13,351 nucleotides of DNA from DASYZQ01 sp035946175 (GTDB lineage: Bacteria; Patescibacteriota; Saccharimonadia; Saccharimonadales; UBA4665): positions 1 through 13,351 of the forward strand of contig DASYZQ010000031.1 in the NCBI GenBank assembly GCA_035946175.1, given 5' to 3'. Below the pieces are notes generated by a model, which was given only the letters and a program-made list of their open reading frames with translations, did no database searches and was not told the DNA's origin. A program made the translations under genes and the position numbers. This document shows, piece by piece, positions 5,418-13,149 of this stretch. Within the stretch, counting starts at the first letter, position 1; the number at the start of each line of letters is the position of its first letter.

Positions 5418-5974
5418 TGCTGCTTCCTATATGCAAGTAAGTAGGATAACCCTAAACCACATAGCCCAAAGAGTAAAACGATAGCTATAATAGTTATCCC
5501 TAACAATAGCCGCATAGCAGCAGCCAGCGCTACCAAGCCCCACAATAATTGGTGCGTTACGTGCATTTTACTGACACGATATGCATTAGCAAATAGTATT
5601 CCCCCCAATGCTGCGGCAATGCCTCCGATATGATTCATGACTTTAGTACCTGCGAGATAGTGGAAGTAGAGTATCGAGAAAAGGAAGAAAAGTATGAGAG
5701 CAGGTGTTATGAAACACAGTGCAGCCAAAAACGCGCCTCGGGCCCCTTTGAGCCGATATCCAACGTTGGATACTATCTGTACTTGCGTAGCACCAGGGAT
5801 AATCTGAGCATAGGCTATTGCTCCGTGCAACTGGGCTTTATTGATTCGTCCAGATGCAACCAGTTCCTTATCTACTAAAAGTGCAGTAGAGGACCAACCG
5901 CCAAACGCAGTTGCCCCAATCTTTAAGAAAGTCCGCGCTATATATCCATAGCCTGTCGTCTGCTCACCATCCAT
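5414..5974 (-). CDS. CHR-family membrane transporter, first half-size subunit (chromate-type)
   Basis: 186 residues from ATG at 5974 (MDGEQTTGYGYIARTFLKIGATAFGG). The conserved CHR start (FLKIGATAFGGWSSTALLVDKELV) and the segment AYAQIIPGATQVQIVSNVGYRLKGARGAFLAALCFITPALILFF follow, with several membrane helices after that. The frame stays open to ATG at 6061, but the extra 29 residues (MLIHTATRHKCESCYCKQ...) do not fit the family. A TATACT -10 box at 5990-5985 lies 10 bases before the 5974 start, supporting the shorter, nearly leaderless form. It is the first gene of the pair and divergent from the Nudix gene. Confidence 0.85.
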   Translation of the reverse strand: MDGEQTTGYGYIARTFLKIGATAFGGWSSTALLVDKELVASGRINKAQLHGAIAYAQIIPGATQVQIVSNVGYRLKGARGAFLAALCFITPALILFFLFSILYFHYLAGTKVMNHIGGIAAALGGILFANAYRVSKMHVTHQLLWGLVALAAAMRLLLGITIIAIVLLFGLCGLGLSYLLAYRKQQ

Positions 5975-6071
5975 ACGCCCAAATAGTATAGATGAAATAG
6001 TATCAAACTGTTTGCAGTAGCAGGATTCGCACTTATGGCGTGTGGCCGTATGTATTAACAACTATATGCCG

Positions 6072-6100
6072 TTGGCCAAAAATCTGTACTGCTTTACAAT
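6072..6100 (+). promoter_or_regulatory. Promoter of the Nudix gene, predicting a leaderless mRNA
   Basis: TTGGCC (6072-6077) and TACAAT (6095-6100) are separated by 17 bases. Only 6 bases separate the -10 box from the ATG at 6107, so transcription should begin at or within a base or two of the start codon. Confidence 0.65.
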
Positions 6101-6106
6101 AACAGG

Positions 6107-6583
6107 ATGGTGACAAATAAAGGTTTCGCTAACGGGCCAAATGATCAACAGCGCGGTATTGATTTCATTGGGGTGACGTGCTCATTTGTATGCCACGATG
6201 GTAAGGGTCGTGTATTACTACATAGGCGGAGCAAAAATTGTAGAGATGAGCAAGGCCGTTGGGACAATGGCGGAGGAGCTCATGAGTTCGGTACTTCGGT
6301 TGAGGATACTATACGGCGTGAGATTAAAGAAGAGTATGGCGCAGATGCGACCAACCTGCAATTCTTAAAGGTATACGACCTTCACCGCAAGCTTAATGAT
6401 GGGACGCCAACACATTGGGTGTCGGTATGTTTTGCAGCTCAAGTGGATCCTAGGCAGGCTAAGAATAATGAACCCTATAAAATTGATGATATAGGCTGGT
6501 TCTCATATGACAACTTGCCTCATCCCATGCATTCGGCTGCCGATCACTCACTTGGGGCGGCGCATGCGGCAGGTATCATCTAA
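6107..6583 (+). CDS. Nudix hydrolase
   Basis: 158 residues. Nudix enzymes hydrolyse nucleoside diphosphates linked to another moiety, with a Mg ion held by the Nudix box. Here the box spans about G57-A79 (GAHEFGTSVEDTIRREIKEEYGA): the REIKEEYG core with E72, E75 and E76 is intact, but the first Glu of the G-x5-E part is Thr63. The N-terminal part (GVTCSFVCHDGKGRVLLHRRSK) and the late WFSYDNLP strand fit the fold. The related isopentenyl-diphosphate isomerase and 8-oxo-dGTPase subfamilies cannot be separated by eye. It is a single gene, divergent from the CHR pair, with a promoter that suggests a leaderless message. Confidence 0.88.
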   Translation: MVTNKGFANGPNDQQRGIDFIGVTCSFVCHDGKGRVLLHRRSKNCRDEQGRWDNGGGAHEFGTSVEDTIRREIKEEYGADATNLQFLKVYDLHRKLNDGTPTHWVSVCFAAQVDPRQAKNNEPYKIDDIGWFSYDNLPHPMHSAADHSLGAAHAAGII

Positions 6584-6624
6584 ATGTCGTCCCATTTGTC
6601 TAAGCTTGTAATATTCCACCGTGA

Positions 6625-6654
6625 TTGAACAACTCACCAACTCATAGGTATAAT
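6625..6654 (+). promoter_or_regulatory. Promoter of the KAP NTPase gene
   Basis: TTGAAC (6625-6630) and a perfect TATAAT (6649-6654) are separated by 18 bases. The predicted start of transcription is near 6661, leaving a leader of about 50 bases before the GTG at 6710, longer than the other chromosomal leaders here. No SD is seen before that GTG. Confidence 0.6.
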
Positions 6655-6709
6655 CAAAAGGCGCAAGCACCAATCAATCACTTCAACTCTAGATAGAACC
6701 TACTTCTCA

Positions 6710-8830
6710 GTGGTAGAAATAGATCAACCAATTACCAGCCCTGACCAGGACAGACTCGGCCGTCACGAGCTTGTTCGTAATTTGGCAGCCGAGATATGGG
6801 GCATCGATACAAAATCACAAGGTTGCGTTGTCGGTCTGCTTGGTGGCTGGGGTTCAGGCAAGACGTCACTCCTGAATATGTTACGCGCAGAGCTGGCTAC
6901 CCATGACACCCCGGTACTCATGTTTGACCCATGGCTTTTTTCTGGTGCCAATGATTTAGTCGCCTGCTTCTTCAAGGATACTGCTGAACAGCTATTGCAA
7001 CATCAATCCAGAACGACTCAGGATTTGACTGCCGTAGCTACTGCCTTGCTCAAGTATCAAGGAGTACTCAGCGCACTGATCAGCATGTCACCGATGGGGG
7101 GTCCCTGGGCACAGCTATTCCAGAGTGTTACAAGTGTTTTCAACCAGCAAAAGCCCGCTGCCGACCTTAACCAGAAACGAGCCAAACTTGGAAAGCAGCT
7201 CAGTAAACTCAAGAAGCCGATTATCGTGGTTGTCGACGACATTGATCGGCTGGAGACTGAAGAGATCAGAGACATATTCAAGCTAGTACGTCTGACTGGC
7301 AATTTTCCGAACATTATATATATCTTAGCGTTTGATCGCTTCCGGGTTGAACAGGCACTTAGCAGAGACGAACCAGGTTTGGGCCGAAAATACATCGAGA
7401 AGATTATCCAAATCGCCATTGATGTACCGGTCATCCCCGATGAAACGATAGCCAATCAGATTGCATCTGGTTTGGATGGAATGATCGAGGATATGGTCAG
7501 GCAAAACCTATCTGGCCAGTTTGGTTACTTCGACGATGACACATGGGACAGAGCACTGTTCGCCATCATATTACCGCTCATCCGTAACATGAGAGATTTG
7601 CGCAAATACATTGCCTCGGTCCAACCAACACTACGTGCCCTCGGCGGCGATATGGCCCTTGTCGACATTCTAGTGCTTGAAACAGTACGCCTCTTTTTGC
7701 CTGAAACGTTCAGCGCACTCATTGCTTCAGAAGATATTCTCACGGCCTCGGAACGAAGCGCAGCAGATATGAGACAACTCGCAGCGATTATTACTTCGGC
7801 TGGCGATCAGTCAGCCGTCGCCCAACATCTGCTGGACATCATCTTTCTTAAACGAAAGCTGCCGAGGCGAGGCTGGACCGATGCCAGCTTGCATCTATGG
7901 AGTGTCGATTACAAGTCATACTGGGCAACCAACCGCCGCGTGTTCGACCGATACCTGGAAGCGCGCTCCAGTGTCTATGATGGTGAACAAATCTATGATA
8001 AGCTCGGCAATCCAGAGAAGCTCGACAGAGCGCTCAATGAGATGGAACGAGCAACCCGAATTCGGGATACCAAAAGTCTGATTGCAGGAATCCGCAATCA
8101 CCTCGCGAAAGAATGGTCAAAAGATTCTTATCCGCCGAATATCGTTGTTCGAGACATCGTATTGCTTCTCAAGCACTTGCCAGCCATTAAACAAATGACA
8201 GAGGAAGAGGACGGCAATATGTTCACAGTCAGGAGCGACAAAATAGTGGTCGGGCGTATCATTGCAGCTCTACTCATTCAGTTGGACGACTACGCGACAA
8301 TCAAGAAGACAGTCGAACAGTGTCTGCGGCAGATTGAACCGCTGACATTACGGCTGCTTTTGATTCTGCAACTTAGATCGCTGAGCGACATCCCCCGCAT
8401 GACCAAACTGCAAGCTACACTCGAAAATAATCTACGGCGAGAACTTGCGGGGTGTTCCACGCACCGCCTGGCGACCGAACCAGACCCCCTGCGCTTGCTG
8501 GCCTGGGCCAAATCAAGCGATAGTAGCTTCTCAATGCCAAACTTCACCCCTGAACTTGACCAGGCTCTGCTTCTCGATACATATGATAAGAATACTGTCT
8601 GGCTCCATGAACTCAGCGAGGTCTGTGGTGGTCGAAGCGGCGCATTGGCTTTGATACAAAGAGTCGTGAACAGCAATAACGGAGCCGCCAGCAATCCAAT
8701 AGTAACGGACTTGGCACAACCCTTACTGCAACTGGCATCATCAATGCCCGATGAGCTCCACAACGCCTATTGGACAAAGAACATGCCGCTAAGGCCACCC
8801 AGGGGTTCGCCACAAGTATCAAGCCAATGA
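6710..8830 (+). CDS. KAP-family P-loop NTPase, candidate anti-phage defence protein
   Basis: 706 residues from GTG at 6710; an in-frame stop just upstream rules out a much earlier start. Walker A is GGWGSGKTS (45-53, Lys51). A KAP-type FDPWLFSG follows at 72-79, Walker B is IIVVVDDIDR (171-180, Asp176/177), and ILAFDR (205-210) looks like the sensor segment. The rest (about 240-706) is mostly helical with no known domain that I recognise. The stretch 119-145 is only weakly hydrophobic, so the membrane insertion of animal KAP proteins is not evident. KAP NTPases occur in bacterial defence systems such as Qat (as QatA), but the other Qat genes are absent here. It stands alone with its own promoter, between a Nudix gene and tRNA-His. 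A role in defence is inference. Confidence 0.85.
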   Translation: MVEIDQPITSPDQDRLGRHELVRNLAAEIWGIDTKSQGCVVGLLGGWGSGKTSLLNMLRAELATHDTPVLMFDPWLFSGANDLVACFFKDTAEQLLQHQSRTTQDLTAVATALLKYQGVLSALISMSPMGGPWAQLFQSVTSVFNQQKPAADLNQKRAKLGKQLSKLKKPIIVVVDDIDRLETEEIRDIFKLVRLTGNFPNIIYILAFDRFRVEQALSRDEPGLGRKYIEKIIQIAIDVPVIPDETIANQIASGLDGMIEDMVRQNLSGQFGYFDDDTWDRALFAIILPLIRNMRDLRKYIASVQPTLRALGGDMALVDILVLETVRLFLPETFSALIASEDILTASERSAADMRQLAAIITSAGDQSAVAQHLLDIIFLKRKLPRRGWTDASLHLWSVDYKSYWATNRRVFDRYLEARSSVYDGEQIYDKLGNPEKLDRALNEMERATRIRDTKSLIAGIRNHLAKEWSKDSYPPNIVVRDIVLLLKHLPAIKQMTEEEDGNMFTVRSDKIVVGRIIAALLIQLDDYATIKKTVEQCLRQIEPLTLRLLLILQLRSLSDIPRMTKLQATLENNLRRELAGCSTHRLATEPDPLRLLAWAKSSDSSFSMPNFTPELDQALLLDTYDKNTVWLHELSEVCGGRSGALALIQRVVNSNNGAASNPIVTDLAQPLLQLASSMPDELHNAYWTKNMPLRPPRGSPQVSSQ

Positions 8831-8844
8831 CAGTCATGCATATC

Positions 8845-8873
8845 TTGTTAAGATTATCCCTAACAGATATAAT
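8845..8873 (+). promoter_or_regulatory. Promoter of tRNA-His
   Basis: TTGTTA (8845-8850) and a perfect TATAAT (8868-8873) are separated by 17 bases. The tRNA begins 11 bases after the -10 box. The promoter starts only 14 bases after the end of the KAP gene, so the tRNA is probably transcribed on its own. Confidence 0.75.
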
Positions 8874-8884
8874 AGCAGCGATGT

Positions 8885-8962
8885 GGCGAGTGTAGCTCAG
8901 TTGGTTAGAGCGTCTGATTGTGGTCCAGAAGGTCGTGGGTTCAATCCCCATCACTCGCCCCA
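8885..8962 (+). tRNA. tRNA-His (GTG)
   Basis: A full cloverleaf with acceptor GGCGAGTG/CACTCGCC including the extra G-1 that marks histidine tRNA, D arm GCTC/GAGC, anticodon loop TTGTGGT (anticodon GTG), T arm GTGGG/CCCAT, and encoded CCA (8960-8962). The anticodon stem is TCTGA against CCAGA, so the pair closing the loop (31-39) is A-C, a mismatch; see findings. Confidence 0.95.
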
Positions 8963-8977
8963 GAGACTACCGTAAAA

Positions 8978-9622
8978 TCAGATACTACCACTCAAAATGA
9001 GTGCCACCATAACCGGAATTGCTAGGTTATCCGTACCATTGATTGCAAGATTCTCCGTAATTGCCGCTAGCACCGGCGTTATGAGCAGCGTCGTAACACT
9101 TGCACCCGTGTGGCTAAAAGCTGTATAAAGCACTGAAATGGCAAACGATGTTATAAGAAAAGCCAGAGTGCCAGCTTTGCTTTTGGTATGTCCGAATACT
9201 TTATATTCGTTGCCCTCGCCCTTCAGTATGCCCACCAGAGCAGCCATACCATCACCAAGCGCCAAGTTAAGCATCGCTGCCATAAATACCCATTTAGTGG
9301 TGCTAGCCAATACCAATACCCCCACCGACAAGGCAAAGAGGAGTTCTCCCTTCGTGGCCCGTTGCACGCTATGAATAGAACGAAGGATGTCATAGCGCAT
9401 GGACAGTGCCACAGCAATAAAAAACAGTAAGCTGAGCGCGGCAATGGTACGCCATGACAAATAAAAAGGCCAGAAGGCCACAAACGTACCCACAGTGACA
9501 TGGACGAACTTACGCGTTAGTTCGGGATGGAGGTGATGCGCTCGTGAACCGCGTTCGGCAAAGTATAGGATCAGAAATACAAAACCAACACTGAGTAAAA
9601 TCCATAACGCACCCAATATCAT
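8978..9622 (-). CDS. Dolichol/phytol-kinase-like membrane protein (SEC59/VTE5 type)
   Basis: 214 residues with about six membrane segments. Hallmarks of the dolichol kinase / phytol kinase group are present: ELTRKFVHVTVGT (about 34-46), LALGDGMAALVGILKG (119-134), a KSKAGTLAF segment (about 146-154) and near the end ITENLAINGTDNLAIPV. Family members phosphorylate an isoprenoid alcohol with CTP; a prenol-salvage or lipid-carrier role is plausible but the substrate cannot be told. A TACAAT box at 9635-9630 ends 7 bases before the ATG, so the message should be leaderless. The ABC exporter lies upstream on the same strand. Confidence 0.75.
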   Translation of the reverse strand: MILGALWILLSVGFVFLILYFAERGSRAHHLHPELTRKFVHVTVGTFVAFWPFYLSWRTIAALSLLFFIAVALSMRYDILRSIHSVQRATKGELLFALSVGVLVLASTTKWVFMAAMLNLALGDGMAALVGILKGEGNEYKVFGHTKSKAGTLAFLITSFAISVLYTAFSHTGASVTTLLITPVLAAITENLAINGTDNLAIPVMVALILSGSI

Positions 9623-9629
9623 AATTCGT

Positions 9630-9635
9630 ATTGTA
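9630..9635 (-). promoter_or_regulatory. -10 box of the dolichol-kinase-like gene
   Basis: TACAAT on the minus strand, 7 bases before the ATG at 9622. No good -35 box is seen. The spacing is the same as before the CYTH gene, which supports leaderless initiation. Confidence 0.5.
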
Positions 9636-9685
9636 CACCCCGCTCATTAAAGCGCCATGGGCACCTTACACATCTAGGGCCCAGA

Positions 9686-11470
9686 CTACTCCGCTATAAA
9701 ACCGTTCTTTTGTCGCTGCCACAGATCGGCGTATACACCGTCGGTCTTCACCAGCTCATCGTGCGTTCCGTGCTCGATGATATGCCCCTGGTCAAGAACA
9801 ATAATCTTATCTAGGTGCTTCAGGGTTGATAGACGATGCGCAATAACGACTGCCGTACGATCTTTCATAAGTTTATGAAGCGCTTTTTGAATCGCTTGTT
9901 CACTAACACTATCTAGTGCACTGGTAGCCTCATCAAGCAGCAACAGTGGTGAGTTCTTCAGTATAGCTCTGGCAATAGCGATTCGTTGACGTTGACCCCC
10001 CGATAACTTTACACCCCGCTCTCCGATAAGTGTACTAATACCCTGGGGTAATTTGTCGACGAACTCGCCTGCTTGGGCCTCAGCCAATACTTGCTTAATC
10101 TCCACGTCTGTAGCCTTGGGCTTAGCATAGGCTAGATTGTCTCGTACTGTCCTGTTAAAGAGATTAGTATCTTGGGGCACAAACGAGCTAATTGCCCGTG
10201 TAAATGAGGGATCCTTACTGGTGATATCTACACCATTCACTAGGATTTTACCGTCAGTCGGTTCATAGAGCCCAAGAAGCAGCCCTATTAAGGTAGATTT
10301 ACCAGCACCGCTGTGGCCAACGATACCCACTTTACAACCACTAGGGACTTTAAGATTAATAGACTCAAGAACTTTTTCGTCGCCTTGATCTGGGTATGAA
10401 AAACTGACATTCTGTAGCTCAAGTTGAACTGTCGAAGGCAAGTGTAACCGTAAAACCACCTCACCAGTCCGTGAATCATCTCCATTATTCAGGCCATCAA
10501 GGGCATTTCTGATGGTACCCGAACTTCTATAGTACGCGTCCAGTGACCAGGCAAGCTCCCACAGGCTGCTACTGGCGTCGCCAAAATAGGCAGCAAACAG
10601 TAGTATCCCGCCTATAGGTATAATGCCATGAACATACAGTAGTATAACTATCAGAAAGGCCAGACCGCTGACAATCGCTGCACTTTGCCCTTTCACTATA
10701 TTCGTGATGAGATTCTGCCACCACGATTCCTGCCAACGCCTCACAATATGGCGCTGTTGGTTATATAAGGTCCTCTTTTCACGTTCTTGTGCATTGTATG
10801 CCCTAACGCTGAGGTGATTACTGAGAACATCGACAACAATGCCGGATGCCTTACTTTGCTCCTCCGTCTGCAGAGCAACGAGTCGTGCAAATTTCTTGCC
10901 CCGCACAACATTGAACCAGAATAGTAATATCAACCAGATGACGAATAGAAATCCTAGTGACCAGTGAACTATAAAAAGGAATACTGCCGATATTACCATA
11001 CCGACAGCTCTTCCCCAGACGCTCCATATAGTTGTGTCGACGAGTTCATTAACCGTCGTAGTAGTTTGGTTTATCCAATAACCGACCTGACCGCTACTGG
11101 AGTTAACCGAGTAACTATAGGATTTTCGCAGAGCCACCGCGAATAAGAGCGACCGAACCCTTTCGACCATTGCGGGTTTATAGGTACGCATAAGCGCTTC
11201 GGCAAAACGCCAGAATATTTCATCGGCCAATCTCAGAATGAAGTAGCTGAGCACCAGTAACCAAACCGAAGAAGTGGCTGCTCGATTTGCGCTCAGCCTA
11301 TCGACGGCAGCTGCGATAACAAAAGGCGATGCGCTCCAGGCGGTAATACCCAAGAAGGTCAACGAAAAGAAAAACAGCAGTCTCCACTTATAGGGTTTAG
11401 CCATAAAGACTAGGAGATCTCGGACTGTTTTCGGAGTCACTTGTGATTCGAAATTATCGTATGGATACAT
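9686..11470 (-). CDS. ABC exporter (TMD-NBD half-transporter, MsbA/MdlB type)
   Basis: 594 residues, the normal length for a type IV exporter half-transporter, acting as a dimer in the membrane. The transmembrane domain covers about 28-325 with six hydrophobic stretches (for example 31-55, 69-85, 153-187, 265-296). The nucleotide-binding domain follows: Walker A GHSGAGKS (385-392), Q-loop Gln433 (VPQD), signature LSGGQ (489-493), Walker B LLLLDE (509-514, Glu514) and switch His545. All catalytic residues are present. It probably exports a lipid, peptide or drug; the substrate is not readable. The start at 11470 has no SD; a TATGAT -10-like box lies at 11493-11488, beside the tRNA-Pro end, so the leader would be short. 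It is a stand-alone gene. Confidence 0.93.
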   Translation of the reverse strand: MYPYDNFESQVTPKTVRDLLVFMAKPYKWRLLFFFSLTFLGITAWSASPFVIAAAVDRLSANRAATSSVWLLVLSYFILRLADEIFWRFAEALMRTYKPAMVERVRSLLFAVALRKSYSYSVNSSSGQVGYWINQTTTTVNELVDTTIWSVWGRAVGMVISAVFLFIVHWSLGFLFVIWLILLFWFNVVRGKKFARLVALQTEEQSKASGIVVDVLSNHLSVRAYNAQEREKRTLYNQQRHIVRRWQESWWQNLITNIVKGQSAAIVSGLAFLIVILLYVHGIIPIGGILLFAAYFGDASSSLWELAWSLDAYYRSSGTIRNALDGLNNGDDSRTGEVVLRLHLPSTVQLELQNVSFSYPDQGDEKVLESINLKVPSGCKVGIVGHSGAGKSTLIGLLLGLYEPTDGKILVNGVDITSKDPSFTRAISSFVPQDTNLFNRTVRDNLAYAKPKATDVEIKQVLAEAQAGEFVDKLPQGISTLIGERGVKLSGGQRQRIAIARAILKNSPLLLLDEATSALDSVSEQAIQKALHKLMKDRTAVVIAHRLSTLKHLDKIIVLDQGHIIEHGTHDELVKTDGVYADLWQRQKNGFIAE

Positions 11471-11495
11471 GATTTCTGGGCCGTAATATCATAAG

Positions 11496-11572
11496 TGGTC
11501 GGGGTGAGAGGACTTGAACCTCCGACCTCAGCGTCCCGAACGCTGCGCGCTAGCCAACTGCGCCACACCCCG
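11496..11572 (-). tRNA. tRNA-Pro (CGG)
   Basis: A full cloverleaf on the minus strand: acceptor CGGGGTG/CACCCCG, D arm GCGC/GCGC, anticodon stem CAGCG/CGCTG around TTCGGGA (anticodon CGG), T stem GGAGG side with loop TTCAAGT, discriminator A, and encoded CCA at 11498-11496. It is the downstream copy of a tandem pair 124 bases apart and differs from its neighbour at three bases only. Confidence 0.95.
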
Positions 11573-11619
11573 ATATACGACAAAACCTAATTGCACTTAG
11601 AGTACATCACTGCTCTTCA

Positions 11620-11696
11620 TGGTCGGGGTGAGAGGACTTGAACCTCCGACCTCCGCGTCCCAAACGCGGCGCGCTAGCCAACTGCGCCACACCCCG
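11620..11696 (-). tRNA. tRNA-Pro (TGG)
   Basis: The same cloverleaf as the neighbouring tRNA-Pro but with anticodon stem CCGCG/CGCGG around TTTGGGA (anticodon TGG), and encoded CCA at 11622-11620. A TATACT -10 box lies at 11725-11720, about 24 bases upstream. As the TGG isoacceptor it can read all Pro codons by wobble, so it is probably the essential copy. Confidence 0.95.
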
Positions 11697-11719
11697 ATAT
11701 ACGGTCGTTCTGCGTGTGT

Positions 11720-11725
11720 AGTATA
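11720..11725 (-). promoter_or_regulatory. -10 box for the tRNA-Pro pair
   Basis: TATACT on the minus strand, 23 bases before tRNA-Pro (TGG). The DNA upstream is T-rich (two runs of five T) but has no clear -35 box. No equally good promoter lies between the two tRNAs, so they may be one transcript. Confidence 0.45.
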
Positions 11726-11745
11726 CCAAAAACAGATAAAAACGC

Positions 11746-12543
11746 CTACGAGAACACCTCTTGTAGCAATCGTATGCTCTTGGCATGGCCATTGGCGCCC
11801 GTCTCGATCAATACAGCATTGAACTGCATACGGCCTTTTGTCTCAATGACATTACGGGTTTTGACGTTATCATGCCAGCGGCGAATAACCCCGCCGAACT
11901 CTATGCCGAGCGATGAATCGAGCGAGCCGCACATACCGACGTCAGAAATATGAGCCGTACCTTTCGGTAGTACTGAAGCATCAGCTGAAGGAACATGCCA
12001 GTGGTCACCGATTACTGCACCGACTTTGCCATCCAGGTAATAGCCGATGATGCGCTTCTCGCTGCTGTAATCGCCATGAAAGTTGACAACCGTCGCTGCT
12101 CGTGGCACTGCTGATTCCTGTATCAAAATCCGGTCTATTATCTGGAGGGGATTATCCAACGGCTGGTTAGCATCCTTGCCGACAATACTGCCCAGCAGGC
12201 TTATAATCAACACTTTTCCCTTTTCTGTATTCACATACTTATACCCCAATCCCGGCGTCCCGGCTGGGTAATTTGCCGGTCTGATGATCGGCGCTCCGGG
12301 ATCAGCCAGCGCTGGATAGATTTCCTCGCGGTATAGTGTCCAGTTACCGCCGGTACAAAAATCCACCCCTGCTGACAGGATTCGTTCAAAATCGTGGCGT
12401 CGTACTCCTCGACCATCAGAAAGGTTCTCGGCTTGGGCAATCACCAGATCGACGTGATGCTGGACACGCAGATCTGGCAATACCCGCTCCACGATTTTAA
12501 GCCCCGGGTCCGCCTGTATATCACCAACATAAAGAATGTTCAT
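11746..12543 (-). CDS. ymdB: YmdB-family metallophosphoesterase with His68 replaced by Trp
   Basis: 265 residues, the usual length of the YmdB/TIGR00282 family, which are dinuclear-metal phosphodiesterases active on 2',3'-cyclic nucleotides in Bacillus. The metal ligands are present: Asp8 (VGDI), Glu39 and Asn40 (AEN), Asn67 (GGN), His156 (FHGD), His181 and His183 (GDHWHV). The family sequence SGNHTWD appears here as GGNWTLY, so the His68 thought to act as proton donor is Trp68; His to Trp needs three base changes, so a single read error does not explain it. The usual HAEATSEK is HGDYSSEK. The gene follows the CYTH gene by 2 bases and has AAAGGG about 7 bases before its ATG. Activity may be altered. 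Confidence 0.9.
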   Translation of the reverse strand: MNILYVGDIQADPGLKIVERVLPDLRVQHHVDLVIAQAENLSDGRGVRRHDFERILSAGVDFCTGGNWTLYREEIYPALADPGAPIIRPANYPAGTPGLGYKYVNTEKGKVLIISLLGSIVGKDANQPLDNPLQIIDRILIQESAVPRAATVVNFHGDYSSEKRIIGYYLDGKVGAVIGDHWHVPSADASVLPKGTAHISDVGMCGSLDSSLGIEFGGVIRRWHDNVKTRNVIETKGRMQFNAVLIETGANGHAKSIRLLQEVFS

Positions 12544-12545
12544 TT

Positions 12546-13142
12546 TCAGCCCTTTCTACGTTTTGCCTCTAACCACTGCGGTATGGGCTTAAAAGTAATC
12601 TCTTGCCAGTGATCGATTTCTGATTCGGATACATCGTACTCCGCTTGGTAGGCAACCTCAACACTGCCATACAATGCGTTATCAAGATTCAACCTCAAAT
12701 GATCAATTGCAGTACGCACTGCCGACTCATTCGGTCCCTCAACCTCCAAAAACGGTCTAATCCATGGCCACTCGTCGAGCTCGATCTGTACATTCTCCAA
12801 GAGCCAGCTTTCACGCCTGGTCTCCTGGAAAGACACGACGACTAGGCCAATGGCCTGCAAAAAACTGTCGGCAGCGGTAAAGTCATTAATCTCCAATGAG
12901 ACTTCTTTGGTACCATGCAAGCTACGATGGTTGAGCTGCTTGTAGCTGAGCGTTAGTCTGTCGCCTTCATCACGTACTCGCACCCAACTTCTACCTTTTT
13001 CAAGCCGGGAATCAGGGAAGTCGTAGTTCTTGCGTTTCATAAGCCGCATTGGCTGCTCGCAGCGAGCACCCAACTTCTTGAGCTTTGCGCGGACAGCATT
13101 ATGGTCAATGCGCAGAAACTTAGCCTCTACCTCCGTCTCCAT
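12546..13142 (-). CDS. CYTH-domain protein (class IV adenylate cyclase / thiamine-triphosphatase-like)
   Basis: 198 residues. The N-terminus METEVEAKF carries the ExExK signature (Glu4, Glu6, Lys8) of the CYTH triphosphate-tunnel fold. Further tunnel residues appear in KGRSWVRVRDEG (about 49-60), LTLSYKQ (63-69), KEVSLEI (79-85), VQIELDEWPWIRPFLEVEG (118-136). Enzymes of this fold act on triphosphates, for example hydrolysing inorganic triphosphate or thiamine triphosphate, or making cAMP; the substrate cannot be told. It is the first gene of an operon with the YmdB-like phosphodiesterase (2-base gap), which hints at nucleotide metabolism or signalling. A TACAAT box ends 7 bases before the ATG, so the mRNA should be leaderless. 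Confidence 0.88.
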   Translation of the reverse strand: METEVEAKFLRIDHNAVRAKLKKLGARCEQPMRLMKRKNYDFPDSRLEKGRSWVRVRDEGDRLTLSYKQLNHRSLHGTKEVSLEINDFTAADSFLQAIGLVVVSFQETRRESWLLENVQIELDEWPWIRPFLEVEGPNESAVRTAIDHLRLNLDNALYGSVEVAYQAEYDVSESEIDHWQEITFKPIPQWLEAKRRKG

Positions 13143-13149
13143 AGTACTT

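Noticed and set aside
5975..6061. 29-residue N-terminal extension of the first CHR protein
   Set aside because: Cys/His-rich sequence unlike the family, and the TATACT box lies inside it just before the shorter start.
8613..8954. Minus-strand frame beginning MMGIEPTTFW
   Set aside because: It is the antisense of tRNA-His and the end of the KAP gene.
11607..11822. Frames on both strands over the tRNA-Pro genes (for example the RGVAQLASAPRLGRGGRRFKSSHPD type)
   Set aside because: They are tRNA readings, a classic artefact.
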